Shown: positions 1-8,060, numbered from the stretch's first letter. The stretch: DNA of 64,000 nt from Deltaproteobacteria bacterium HGW-Deltaproteobacteria-2 (GCA_002840505.1 PHBC01000003.1:488899-552898); one strand, 5' to 3'. Translations and numbers: made by a program. Notes: generated from the sequence alone by a model not told the origin.

Positions 1-2
1 GC

Positions 3-425
3 GGTATTGCCTGTTCCGCGCAAGGACACAAAACAGCTTCCGGCACTTACCTGATTGATTTGCTGCTGGCCAACGTCTGCAAACAAAACGTAACCAGATT
101 TCCCTATGAGATTGCAAGGCTAGCGGAAGATATCGCCGGCGGATTAATGGTCACGATGGCTTCGGAAAAAGATTTGCGTCATCCGGAAATCGGTAAAATA
201 GTCGAAAAATATTTTAAAGGAATCGCTTCGGTATCCACTGAGAACCGTTGCCGTATTCTAAGACTGGTGGAAAATATCACCCTGGGCACAGCCGCAGTCG
301 GTTACCGCACAGAATCCATGCATGGCGCCGGTTCACCTCAGGCACAGCGTATAATGATTTCCCGTCAGGGGAATCTCGAATATAAAAAGAAGCTGGCTAA
401 AGAAATCGCCGGAATAAAAGAATAA
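3..425 (+). CDS. 4-hydroxybutyryl-CoA dehydratase-like protein, C-terminal part (5' cut by window)
   Basis: The reading frame is open from base 3, so this is the 3' end of a gene that begins outside the window. The visible 140 residues match the C-terminal helical domain of the 4-hydroxyphenylacetate 3-hydroxylase/4-hydroxybutyryl-CoA dehydratase family, with the DIAGG signature, a T-x-x-SEKD stretch and the HGAGSP motif. The complete gene at 2411 carries the equivalents DIAGG, PHEKD and HGGGSP, so the two are paralogs. The cluster-binding Cys and His residues lie in the missing part and cannot be judged. Family members dehydrate or isomerise short hydroxyacyl- or enoyl-CoA esters with FAD and a 4Fe-4S cluster. 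The substrate here is unknown. Confidence 0.8.
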   Translation, partial: GIACSAQGHKTASGTYLIDLLLANVCKQNVTRFPYEIARLAEDIAGGLMVTMASEKDLRHPEIGKIVEKYFKGIASVSTENRCRILRLVENITLGTAAVGYRTESMHGAGSPQAQRIMISRQGNLEYKKKLAKEIAGIKE

Positions 426-564
426 TTCATGTGACGTGGTATATTAACATGGTTATATCGATTTGCAGTCAAAAGTATACCGCGGCGGCAAGGAAGAGGC
501 GACGTATGCGTATTATTTATACGTTGAGGAGCCGGTGACGCAGCCAACAAAGGTAGACGAATGA

Positions 565-879
565 ATGCAAATTGATATCGGTATAAAATATTGCGGCGGG
601 TGCAATCCCATTATAGACAGAGCAAAACTGGTGCGGGAGATAGAAAAGCTGCTGCCACCGGAATACAGTTTTTCAAAAGATCAATCCTCCAATAATTGGG
701 ACTTAGGTATTCTTGTCTGCGGTTGCCTGACCGCATGCACGGATAAACCAGAATTTAAAAATCTCGCCCGGAAATGGATTACCATCGCCGGGAATTCCGT
801 TAATATGGATAGCGCACCGGAAGAAAAACTAGCTGCTATTGTCGCCAGTAAAATAAAAATAAATAATTTTATGTCCTAA
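565..879 (+). CDS. small Cys-rich protein with CGGCNP motif, unknown function
   Basis: This encodes a 104-residue protein with no signal peptide and two cysteine clusters: KYCGGCNP near residues 9-16 and VCGCLTAC near residues 51-58. The spacing suggests a metal or redox-thiol site, but I do not recognise a named family or know a function. The start is the second of two overlapping ATGs, because the first (561) runs into a stop after four codons. A weak AAAGG lies upstream. It follows the dehydratase-like gene on the same strand after about 140 bases and its end overlaps the convergent gene at 876 by four bases. It may be an accessory to the upstream enzyme, which is inference. Confidence 0.6.
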   Translation: MQIDIGIKYCGGCNPIIDRAKLVREIEKLLPPEYSFSKDQSSNNWDLGILVCGCLTACTDKPEFKNLARKWITIAGNSVNMDSAPEEKLAAIVASKIKINNFMS

Positions 880-1256
880 TGGGCATAAATTACCATTGAC
901 GAACCACCAATATACGATACACCCAAATGCGATGAATTTAAGCCAGTATTGGCCGGTGCCTGAATACTGCCTCCATGAGAACTTAAAATAATTTTGTTTA
1001 AGAAAAAAGGGGTTCTTCCCCAAAAAGTCAATTTTTTTGGGGCTAGATCATTAATTGGAGAGCTTGTTGTTCGAACACCCCAGTAGTTTGTGCCTATTGA
1101 TGTTGAACCAAGGATGAAACTACTGAAGTCAATTGAAATACCGGTCTCACCTGATATGGTGCCCAACTCGCTATCAGACATAGCGGTTTTAGCAAACGAT
1201 GCAAGGGGAATCATTAAAAATATTGCAATAAGTACTGAGATTAAAGTTTTCTTCAT
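876..1256 (-). CDS. exported protein with DUF6160-like N-terminus
   Basis: The start at 1256 is chosen because GGAG precedes that ATG, and it gives a clean signal peptide (MKKTLISVLIAIFLMIPLAS then FAKT). A longer in-frame start nine codons upstream lacks a site. After cleavage comes MSDSELGTISGETGISID, which resembles the opening of DUF6160-type exported proteins (MSD-x-EL-x-x-x-x-G-x-x-GI-x-ID). In some bacteria such proteins are linked to pilus or outer-surface systems. The remaining roughly 90 residues are rich in Ser, Gly and Thr and end in a hydrophobic segment. It converges with the CGGCNP gene. The role is unknown; a surface or envelope location is inferred. Confidence 0.65.
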   Translation of the reverse strand: MKKTLISVLIAIFLMIPLASFAKTAMSDSELGTISGETGISIDFSSFILGSTSIGTNYWGVRTTSSPINDLAPKKLTFWGRTPFFLNKIILSSHGGSIQAPANTGLNSSHLGVSYIGGSSMVIYAH

Positions 1257-1578
1257 ATTGTCTCCTTCAGTTTTATACACCATTTAAATTTACTAAGAAT
1301 GAAAGCATGTAAAGGCTTCTTATAAATAGTAAAAACTTATACGGAGAAAAATAATCAATCCCTCGAAAGAGGGATTTTTGTTTATTATGTATTGAAAGAA
1401 AACTTATTTGCCAAGGTTGACGATCTGTTTCTTTCAGGAAAGATAATTTACAGGTGATCTTAAAACCCGTTTTCAAGATAATTTCGTTCTACAACCTTGT
1501 AATTATATAATCCTCTTAATTATTTTTCAATTTATCACCATTTTTATCAGCCATTCTAGCCATGTTTTACCTTGTAAT

Positions 1579-1617
1579 ATTATTTTATTTCATAGTCTGA
1601 CTATGAAATAAAATAAT
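1579..1617. promoter_or_regulatory. 39-bp perfect palindrome, likely TetR operator
   Basis: Two 19-base arms (1579-1597 and 1599-1617) are exact reverse complements around a single central base at 1598; the core is CATAGTC-T-GACTATG. A further GACTATG half-site occurs at 1630-1636, inside the spacer of the promoter that follows. The palindrome ends just before the -35 box of the TetR-family gene, the classic position for an autoregulatory operator. Confidence 0.7.
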
Positions 1618-1619
1618 TA

Positions 1620-1648
1620 TTGACAGTGTGACTATGATAATGTATCTT
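1620..1648 (+). promoter_or_regulatory. sigma-70-like promoter for tetR
   Basis: TTGACA at 1620-1625 and TATCTT at 1643-1648 are separated by 17 bases and lie about 30 bases upstream of the TetR start codon. The -35 box abuts the long palindrome, so a repressor bound there would block polymerase. This was read by eye; no transcription start is known. Confidence 0.5.
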
Positions 1649-1675
1649 ATAACTATCTAGATGGAGGATATTATA

Positions 1676-2386
1676 ATGACGGATAAGCACCGACCGAAGA
1701 CCAGAAAAGACCGCATAATGGATGCCGCTCTGCGCATATTTGCCGAGAAAGGTTTTCAGAACGCGACGATAACTGAAATAAGCAAAGAGGCAGGAGTTTC
1801 TGAAGCCACAATCTATGAATATTTCGGCACGAAAGAAGATCTTCTTTTTGCCATTCCCGAAAAAATATCCAATGACACTTTCGAAGCATCATCAAAAGTC
1901 ATCCCCTACATAAAAGGAATTGAAGGAAAGATAAGAGCTATTATGCTTTTCTATATTGAATTATATCAATCCAATCCCGATTATTCCGCTTTAGTGTTGC
2001 TTCAGCTTATGTCCAACAAACGATTCCGGCAGACACCGGCCCATGCGGCGATACGCCGTTCGTCACATGGTCTCCTGGACTGTATCAGAGCAGGAATCAC
2101 AGACGGCACCTTTAAAAAAGACGCCAATCCTTATTTAATACGTTCCATGCTGATGGGAACCGTAGAACACTTATTCATTCACTGGCACATGCAGGGCAGG
2201 CCTAAGGGAAAAACGAGCATTGTCGATATGCTCGATCCTTTTATCGAAATTGTTTTTGACGGCATCAGAGCTAAAAAAGAAATTCCCGGCACAACTCTGT
2301 ATCTGAAACTGGAGGATGTCAACGCGCTGGGGAAACTCATTCAAAAGAAAGAAGGAGGAACTTCCTCAAAGGATAAGAACAAATAA
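1676..2386 (+). CDS. TetR/AcrR family transcriptional regulator
   Basis: This 236-residue protein has an N-terminal TetR helix-turn-helix (about residues 10-55: IMDAALRIFAEKGF, then ITEISKEAGVSEATIYEYF) and an all-helical ligand-binding half that I cannot assign to a ligand. The start at 1676 is preferred over an in-frame ATG 15 bases upstream because GGAGG sits eight bases before it. The basic Lys-rich tail is low complexity. It is followed 24 bases later by the dehydratase-like gene, so the two are probably co-transcribed from the promoter overlapping the 39-bp palindrome. The likely effector is an acyl-CoA or related intermediate of the downstream pathway, which is inference. Confidence 0.9.
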   Translation: MTDKHRPKTRKDRIMDAALRIFAEKGFQNATITEISKEAGVSEATIYEYFGTKEDLLFAIPEKISNDTFEASSKVIPYIKGIEGKIRAIMLFYIELYQSNPDYSALVLLQLMSNKRFRQTPAHAAIRRSSHGLLDCIRAGITDGTFKKDANPYLIRSMLMGTVEHLFIHWHMQGRPKGKTSIVDMLDPFIEIVFDGIRAKKEIPGTTLYLKLEDVNALGKLIQKKEGGTSSKDKNK

Positions 2387-2410
2387 CCATTATTCAAAAG
2401 AGGTACCGCT

Positions 2411-3901
2411 ATGAGAACAAAAGAAGATTACATTAACGGTTTGAAAAAAATGAAACGCAACATTTATTATGACGGCCAATTGATCGACCGGACGGACGAG
2501 CTACAAATGGATTGTCTTAATACTATCGGCGTCACATACGATGAAGCGGCCAAGCCTGAAAATCAGGAACTTTGCACGGCAATTTCTCACCTGACTGGCG
2601 AACGCATTAATCGTTTCAATCACATCCATCAAAGTACAAAGGATCTGCATAACAAACAGGATATGACCAGAATGCTGTGTCAGAAAGTAGGCGGCTGTAT
2701 CCAACGTTGCATGGGGATAGACGCTACTAATGCCATTTATAATGTCTCTTATGAAGCAGACAAGGCCAATAAAGGGGCTACTCAATACCATGAAAATTTC
2801 AAGAAATGGCTGACCCGCTTCCAGAAAGAAGACCTTGTCGGATGCTGTGCCCAGACGGATACCAAGGGTGACCGGATGCTGCGCCCCGCAGAGCAACCCA
2901 ACCAATCGGCATATTTACGAATTAAAGAAAGGCGTAAGGATGGTATAATAGTTGAAGGCTGTAAATTACATATTTCGGAAGCTTCCGTAGCCGATGAGGT
3001 TCTGGTACTGCCTACCAGAGCACTACGGCCTGAAGATAAAGACTACGCGGTGGCCTTCGCTGTTCCGGGAGACTGGGATGGAATGAAGCAGGTCGTGACA
3101 ATACATAACTACCGGCCTCGGGAACATTACAAACGCGGTTTCGTACCAGGCTATACAGATTCCTATCTGATTTTCGATAATTGTTTTGTGCCCTGGGAAA
3201 GAGTCTTCCTCGCTGGTGAAAATCTGATGGGTGGGGCATGTGCGCTTCTCTTCGCTCTATTCCACCGTCATTCTTACTCTGGCTGCAAACCGGCCATAGG
3301 CGATGTTATCCTGGGAGCGGCAGCTCTTGCCGCCGAGGTCAATAATATTCATAAAGAGTCCCATGTCCGGGAAAAGCTGGCGGAGATCATTATGACCATA
3401 GAACTGGGTTATGCCGCAGGTTACACGGCATCCGATCTGGGCAAACCTGAGTTGTACATTCCGGGAATGGGTTTTGTTCCATTCGGCCCCGGCTCCTATA
3501 TTCCTCATTCAATTTACTGCAATGTCGGCCGCTGTCTCTCGGGCGAGGCAGTATATCGCGAAGCAGAAATAATTTGTGATATCGCGGGCGGTGTTGTCGC
3601 TACTTTCCCCCACGAAAAAGATTTCAGAAATCCGGAGACAGGAGAGCTTTTACTCAAATATACAAAGCGTAACCCCAAGATGTCGGCGGAAGACCAGGCC
3701 AACTTCTGGAGATTTCTGGGAGACGGACTCTGCTCGGCAACCGGAGGTATTACAAACGTCGGCAATTATCATGGAGGCGGCTCACCGGTTATGGAACAAA
3801 TAGCAATTACCACACAATACGATATCGAATCCCGTAAAAAACTTGTAAAATACTTAGCCGGCATGAGCGGCGGAGACCGTGAAGTTTTCTGTAAAAAATG
3901 A
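2411..3901 (+). CDS. abfD: 4-hydroxybutyryl-CoA dehydratase/vinylacetyl-CoA isomerase family enzyme
   Basis: This encodes 496 residues, the usual length for the family. In the Clostridium aminobutyricum enzyme the 4Fe-4S cluster is held by C99, C103, H292 and C299. Here the same pattern is visible as C96-x3-C100 and H285-x6-C292 (FHRHSYSGC), so the dehydratase-type cluster appears intact, unlike in 4-hydroxyphenylacetate monooxygenases. FAD binding is expected. The C-terminal domain has DIAGG, PHEKD and HGGGSP. The reaction is probably a radical dehydration or isomerisation of a 4-hydroxyacyl-CoA or 3-enoyl-CoA. The paralog at the window start and the SDR and thiolase genes downstream suggest acyl-CoA catabolism, but the substrate is not determined. 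The ATG follows AGAGG. Confidence 0.87.
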   Translation: MRTKEDYINGLKKMKRNIYYDGQLIDRTDELQMDCLNTIGVTYDEAAKPENQELCTAISHLTGERINRFNHIHQSTKDLHNKQDMTRMLCQKVGGCIQRCMGIDATNAIYNVSYEADKANKGATQYHENFKKWLTRFQKEDLVGCCAQTDTKGDRMLRPAEQPNQSAYLRIKERRKDGIIVEGCKLHISEASVADEVLVLPTRALRPEDKDYAVAFAVPGDWDGMKQVVTIHNYRPREHYKRGFVPGYTDSYLIFDNCFVPWERVFLAGENLMGGACALLFALFHRHSYSGCKPAIGDVILGAAALAAEVNNIHKESHVREKLAEIIMTIELGYAAGYTASDLGKPELYIPGMGFVPFGPGSYIPHSIYCNVGRCLSGEAVYREAEIICDIAGGVVATFPHEKDFRNPETGELLLKYTKRNPKMSAEDQANFWRFLGDGLCSATGGITNVGNYHGGGSPVMEQIAITTQYDIESRKKLVKYLAGMSGGDREVFCKK

Positions 3902-3984
3902 ACCTCAGAAAGCAAAATTTTCTGGCAAATATTATAATTAAATATTAGCATGAAATTAATATACATTTAAAAATTTGTTTTAAA

Positions 3985-4084
3985 TGTCATTTCGAGAAGT
4001 TCCGACGTTTTGGAACGACGAGAAATCTTGATCTTTGTTAAATTAAGATTCCTCATCCCGATAAATCGGGATTTCGGAATGACA
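3985..4084. repeat. dispersed inverted-repeat element, family R1 (empty copy)
   Basis: The ends are TGTCATTTCGAG and TTCGGAATGACA, and inner arms GAGAAATCTT and AAGATTCCTC are also inverted. Each arm carries its own small hairpin. The same architecture recurs at 61681-62035, 62047-62146 and 62614-62708; the first of those encloses a GIY-YIG gene. Confidence 0.75.
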
Positions 4085-4131
4085 CATTTTACATTACTCA
4101 AAACTCCAAAATTTCTAAGGAGAATAAAATT

Positions 4132-4926
4132 ATGTTCGATATAGCCCAATTCTCATTAAAAGGAAAAGTGGCGGTAATTACCGGGGGCGGCCGCGGCATA
4201 GGTCAGGCGATAGCATTTGCTTTCGCGAAGGCCGGAGCCAAAGTGGTCGTTACCAGCCGCAAGGCGCAGGATCTGGAAGCAACGGCGGACGAAATCAAAG
4301 CTTTCGGCGGCGAGGCTTTTGCGCTCCCGGCTCATCTAGGTAAAACAGAAGAAATTAAAAAAATGATTGATGCCGTAATGGCACAGTACGGCAGGATTGA
4401 TATTCTGGTCAACAATGCCGGCGCCAGTCCCGCCATGGGTTCCGTCCTCGAATGTGACGACCGCCTCTGGGATAAACTGATGGACATCAATTTGAAAGGC
4501 GCTTATTTCATCAGTCAGGCCGCAGCCAATATCATGGTCAAGCAGGGCGGTGGCAAGATAATTAATGTCGCTTCCGTGGATGGCCATAATCCTGAGCCGG
4601 GATTGAGTATCTATTCTATTTCCAAAGCCGGCATAAGAATGCTGACAAAAGCATTTGCCAGCGAACTTTTACGTTACAACATTCAGGTAAATACTATATC
4701 TCCCGGACCAATCAGCACCAAGATGATGAATTCCCACTGGGGACATCTGCCACCGGAAGAAGCTCAAAAAGTAAAGGAAGCTGTGGAGAAAGCACTGCCT
4801 TCCGGCCGTCTCGGCAATCCCGATGAAATCGCCGGTGCTGCTCTTTTTCTGGCATCGGATGCTTCCAGTTATACAACTGGATCCGAAATTTTGATTGATG
4901 GCGGTTTATTACTGGGCATTCATTAA
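4132..4926 (+). CDS. short-chain dehydrogenase/reductase (SDR), FabG-like
   Basis: This is a classical 264-residue SDR. The dinucleotide-binding TGGGRGIG is at residues 17-24, NNAG near residue 91, the catalytic Ser in VASVDG, and the YSISK active site with Tyr and Lys spaced by three. The C-terminal DEIAGAALFLASDASSYTTG and DGG motifs are typical of the FabG/2-deoxygluconate dehydrogenase branch. It should interconvert a hydroxyl and a keto group with NAD(P)H in the cytoplasm. A good Shine-Dalgarno (AAGGAG) precedes the ATG. It lies between the dehydratase and the CoA-binding/thiolase genes, so oxidation of a hydroxyacyl-CoA is plausible; the exact substrate cannot be read from sequence. Confidence 0.9.
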   Translation: MFDIAQFSLKGKVAVITGGGRGIGQAIAFAFAKAGAKVVVTSRKAQDLEATADEIKAFGGEAFALPAHLGKTEEIKKMIDAVMAQYGRIDILVNNAGASPAMGSVLECDDRLWDKLMDINLKGAYFISQAAANIMVKQGGGKIINVASVDGHNPEPGLSIYSISKAGIRMLTKAFASELLRYNIQVNTISPGPISTKMMNSHWGHLPPEEAQKVKEAVEKALPSGRLGNPDEIAGAALFLASDASSYTTGSEILIDGGLLLGIH

Positions 4927-4968
4927 TCCGGCTAAGAAAAGAAATAACTTTTATAGTGTAGTTTTTTT

Positions 4969-5424
4969 ATGGCAGAAAAACCGATTACTGAAAACAATAA
5001 CTGTTTTATTCCCGAAGCTAATCCACGTGATGAAGAAATCGCTCTACTACTCAAAAACGCCCGAACGATCGCCATTGTTGGACTTTCCGATAGGCCAACC
5101 CGCGACAGCCATAGCGTTGCCCTGTATCTGATGGAAAAAGGATATCGGATCATTCCCGTAAATCCATCCTGCGCGGAGATACTGGGACAGAAATCGTATC
5201 CCGACCTTCTGTCAATAAAAGACAAAATCGACATTGTTGACATCTTCCGCAAGACTGAATTCATTCCGGAAATTATAGAAGAGGCGATACAAATCAAAGC
5301 GGGTGCCGTATGGATGCAACTCGGCCTTTTCCACGACCAGGCGGCACTAAAAGCACGGAAGGCAGGTTTGATGGTCATCCAGGCAAAATGCATTAAAATT
5401 GATCACGCAATGCTGTTAGGATAA
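4969..5424 (+). CDS. CoA-binding protein (YccU-like, CoA_binding_2)
   Basis: This 151-residue cytoplasmic protein consists of one Rossmann-type CoA-binding domain. The AIVGLSDRPTRDSHSVA loop (about residues 35-51) is the nucleotide-binding turn, followed by GYRIIPVNP and the conserved GAVWMQLGL and CIKIDH segments near the end. The family resembles the nucleotide-binding half of succinyl-CoA synthetases and binds CoA, but its cellular role is poorly defined. It starts 42 bases after the SDR on the same strand and precedes the thiolase-like gene, consistent with the acyl-CoA theme. Confidence 0.88.
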   Translation: MAEKPITENNNCFIPEANPRDEEIALLLKNARTIAIVGLSDRPTRDSHSVALYLMEKGYRIIPVNPSCAEILGQKSYPDLLSIKDKIDIVDIFRKTEFIPEIIEEAIQIKAGAVWMQLGLFHDQAALKARKAGLMVIQAKCIKIDHAMLLG

Positions 5425-5493
5425 AATGAGATACCGTTTTTAAACTGTACGCAGGTATTAAATCATACTAGAGGAAAAAAGAAGGAACGCACT

Positions 5494-6657
5494 ATGAGCC
5501 TAAAGGATAAATATGCGATCGTTGGCGTGGGCTATACCCCGCAGGGCAAGATTCCGGGGAGAACCTCTTTGAGCTTCCACCTGGAGGCATGCGTAAACGC
5601 AATCGAAGATGCCGGCTTGAAAAAGAACGATATTGACGGATTGATATGTTACCGGCATTTCCCCGCGTCATCGGATGAAAATGATCTTACTCCCTTCGTG
5701 GTAGCCCAGCATCTGGGAATAGAGCCGAAATATCTTTACCAGGATGCAAACTGCTCGCGAAGTCATTTACAGAACGCTCTAAGCGCACTGGCGTCAGGCC
5801 TGTGCAATTACGTGATAATATCATTCGGCCACAATGCCCGATCCAGCGACTCGATGCTGACGATGCTCAACGAATTTACCGGAGATGATGCAGCGTTTGG
5901 CCATTTCGGAGCAACAGGCGGGTACGCCCTGGCGGCCCAAAGAGCAATGCATGAATATAAGACGGGCCCTGAGACATGGAAGCATATCGCCGTTGGTCAA
6001 AGGAAATGGGCGTGCCTGAACCCGGAGGCTATAATGTATGGCAAACCGCTTACCTTTGAAGATTACTTAAACTACAAGTGGTTCGTGGAACCGTTTCGCC
6101 TGCCGGATAACTGTCTCCTCAACGACGGAGGCAGAGCCATTGTATTGACTTCCCTCGAACGCGCCCGCGATCTCAAACACCCTCCCGCGGTCATCATGGG
6201 ACTTGGCGGACACCATCCTTCGACGGACATCAAGTATTCCACATCAATGACCGGTCCAACCGGAGCAAAGAAAGCATCCGAGGACGCCTTCAAAATGGCT
6301 GGCATTACAATCAACGATGTGGATGCGTGTGAGATATACGACTGCTTCACCTACACGGTGGAGATCACGTTACAGGACTACGGCTTCTTCGCCCCGGGCG
6401 AAGGCGAGGACTGGTTTAAGGGCGGCACTATCGAGACCGGTGGCAGAATGCCGGTGAACACTTCGGGCGGACTCCTGTCCGAAGCATACTACATGGGCCT
6501 TACACCCTTGAGCGAAGCGGCAATGCAGATTATGGGCAGATGCGGGCAACGCCAGCTCGGCCCGCAGACGAAGACCAAGAGCCCGGAAATTATCTTATGC
6601 AGCGACAACGGCGGGATACTGCAATCACACTCGTGCTGCATTCTCAGGAGGTTATAA
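5494..6657 (+). CDS. thiolase-superfamily protein (SCPx/Ltp2-like), thiolase or aldolase
   Basis: The 387 residues follow the thiolase fold: the opening AIVGVGYTPQGK, the DANCSRSH turn with Cys87 at the nucleophile position, and YDCFTYTVEITLQDYGFF and NTSGGLLSEAYYMG towards the C-terminus. The GHP-x-G-x-(S/T)G motif of true biosynthetic or degradative thiolases is replaced by GGLLSEAYYMG. That is a feature of lipid-transfer-protein-like members, which include the Ltp2 retro-aldolases that act with a DUF35 partner and use tyrosines. A DUF35 gene starts two bases after this stop. The pair therefore either cleaves a beta-ketoacyl-CoA or performs a retro-aldol step; sequence alone does not decide. 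The ATG has an AAGGAACG site. Confidence 0.82.
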   Translation: MSLKDKYAIVGVGYTPQGKIPGRTSLSFHLEACVNAIEDAGLKKNDIDGLICYRHFPASSDENDLTPFVVAQHLGIEPKYLYQDANCSRSHLQNALSALASGLCNYVIISFGHNARSSDSMLTMLNEFTGDDAAFGHFGATGGYALAAQRAMHEYKTGPETWKHIAVGQRKWACLNPEAIMYGKPLTFEDYLNYKWFVEPFRLPDNCLLNDGGRAIVLTSLERARDLKHPPAVIMGLGGHHPSTDIKYSTSMTGPTGAKKASEDAFKMAGITINDVDACEIYDCFTYTVEITLQDYGFFAPGEGEDWFKGGTIETGGRMPVNTSGGLLSEAYYMGLTPLSEAAMQIMGRCGQRQLGPQTKTKSPEIILCSDNGGILQSHSCCILRRL

Positions 6658-6659
6658 TC

Positions 6660-7067
6660 ATGGCATACAACAAACCCCTGCCTAAATTAAATCCCGATGT
6701 AAAGCCATTCTGGGACGGATGCAAAAACCATGAGCTCAGATTTCAGAAGTGTCAAACATGCGGCCATGTACTATGGCCACCCTCCATCATATGCCCGAAA
6801 TGTTATAAGAGGGAAATCCAATGGATCATTGCCGGCGGTCATGGAACCATTTATACGTATGCCGTATATCACATCGCGTATCACGTCGGGTTTGCGAACG
6901 ATCTCCCATATGTGGTTGCCATTGTGGAACTGGACGAAGGACCACACCTCCTGACGAACATCATCGATTGCAATCCTCAGGACATCAAATGCGGCATGGA
7001 TGTGACAATTGCCTGGGATGACATAACACCGGAAGTAACTCTGCCTAAATTCAGACTTGGCCGATGA
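6660..7067 (+). CDS. DUF35 Zn-ribbon/OB-fold protein, partner of the thiolase-like protein
   Basis: The 135-residue protein has an N-terminal rubredoxin-like zinc ribbon with cysteines at 31, 34, 45 and 48 (CQTCG and CPKCY), followed by an OB-fold domain (TIYTYAVYHIAYH, YVVAIVELDEGP). The start at 6660 is supported by AGGAGG ten bases upstream, inside the end of the preceding gene; longer in-frame starts would overlap it heavily. Such proteins bind acyl-CoA and form complexes with thiolase-fold enzymes (BbsA/BbsB in anaerobic toluene degradation, ChsH2-Ltp2 in steroid degradation). Tight coupling to the gene at 5494 argues for an obligate complex. Confidence 0.9.
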   Translation: MAYNKPLPKLNPDVKPFWDGCKNHELRFQKCQTCGHVLWPPSIICPKCYKREIQWIIAGGHGTIYTYAVYHIAYHVGFANDLPYVVAIVELDEGPHLLTNIIDCNPQDIKCGMDVTIAWDDITPEVTLPKFRLGR

Positions 7068-7130
7068 AATCACATGCGCTGCGGGGTACTATTTTGTCCG
7101 GTTAAAACCAATTGTCTGGCGAAGAAACTA

Positions 7131-7302
7131 TGTCGCAATAATAAATATAACAATTTAATGTCCTCCGCTGGCGGAGGTGTCCCGATGAATCATCGGGACG
7201 GAGGTGGATAATATTCACGTAATGCGTAACTGGCCAAATTACGTATGTTTCAAAAACTTCCACCCCCTGCCCCCGCCAGCGGGGGACATTACTTATTACG
7301 CA
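7131..7302. repeat. MITE-like dispersed element, family R2, copy 1
   Basis: A core at 7157-7290 has inverted ends (AATGTCCTCCGCTGGCGG against CCGCCAGCGGGGGACATT) and an internal hairpin. A closely similar copy lies at 30259-30424, with matching sequence extending about 26 bases beyond the left inverted end. No coding capacity is seen. The stretch 7068-7479 contains nothing else I can support. Confidence 0.7.
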
Positions 7303-7479
7303 CAATCAATACATACAATTGCGACACAGTCTCTGCACCAGAATGACATAATTACTGGTTTTATACAATTTAGCAAAGCTTGTAAAAAATACTTGACGAA
7401 TGCCCGTTTTTTCAGGAAATAATACTCCGCAAAAATTTACGCTCATTATTCCAACAGGATTTATAAGGAGAAAATCGAC

Positions 7480-8019
7480 ATGATCAATAGCACTGATGCG
7501 GTTTTTGTTATAGTGGACATTCAGGGCAGCCTGGCCCAGGTTATGTGCGACAAGGAAAATCTTTTTGCCAATACCGTTAAACTTATCAAGGGATTTAAAA
7601 TTCTGAACCTGCCGGTTATCGTCACCGAACAAATCCCGCAGAAATTAGGGAAAACTTTACCTCAGATAGCCGCGGAACTTGAGGGCGTTAACCCGATAGC
7701 CAAAGAATCTTTCAGTTGCTGGGATGAAAATAATTTTAAAAATAATCTGGAAGTATTAAAACGACGGCATGTAATCCTGATTGGAATTGAATGCCACGTG
7801 TGTGTCTATCAAACCGCTCTTGATTTAATTTCCAACGGCTATACCGTTCATCTGGTTGCCGACGCGGTTTCCTCGCGCACACCGGAAAACCGTCAAATCG
7901 GAATAGACGCGATGAAAAACGCCGGAGCAAAAATAACATCAACAGAAATGGTTTTGTTTGAACTCCTGCGCACCGCTGCCGATCCGCGAGCCAAAGAGTT
8001 TTTCAAAATTGTAAAGTAA
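7480..8019 (+). CDS. isochorismatase-family cysteine hydrolase
   Basis: This is a 179-residue single-domain alpha/beta hydrolase of the isochorismatase-like family. The expected triad is visible: Asp13 in VIVDIQGSL, Lys75 in PIAKESFSCW and Cys108 in GIECHVCVYQTALDL, with a non-proline cis-peptide region typical of the group. It is most like the ISOC1/YcaC-type hydrolases of unknown substrate rather than nicotinamidases, because the metal-binding His cluster is not evident. It is cytoplasmic, with a good AAGGAG site. It stands alone between two intergenic regions and its regulation is unknown. Confidence 0.9.
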   Translation: MINSTDAVFVIVDIQGSLAQVMCDKENLFANTVKLIKGFKILNLPVIVTEQIPQKLGKTLPQIAAELEGVNPIAKESFSCWDENNFKNNLEVLKRRHVILIGIECHVCVYQTALDLISNGYTVHLVADAVSSRTPENRQIGIDAMKNAGAKITSTEMVLFELLRTAADPRAKEFFKIVK

Positions 8020-8060
8020 AAAAGTGGCGGTTATTGACTGGAGTTGCTTTTTACACGCAA

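Larger units (their letters stand above)
1257..1675. other. AT-rich intergenic regulatory region
   Basis: About 420 bases without a convincing gene separate the exported protein from the TetR gene. The left part has a small hairpin (AATCCCTCGAAAGAGGGATT near 1358). The right part holds the long palindrome and promoter described separately. Confidence 0.5.
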
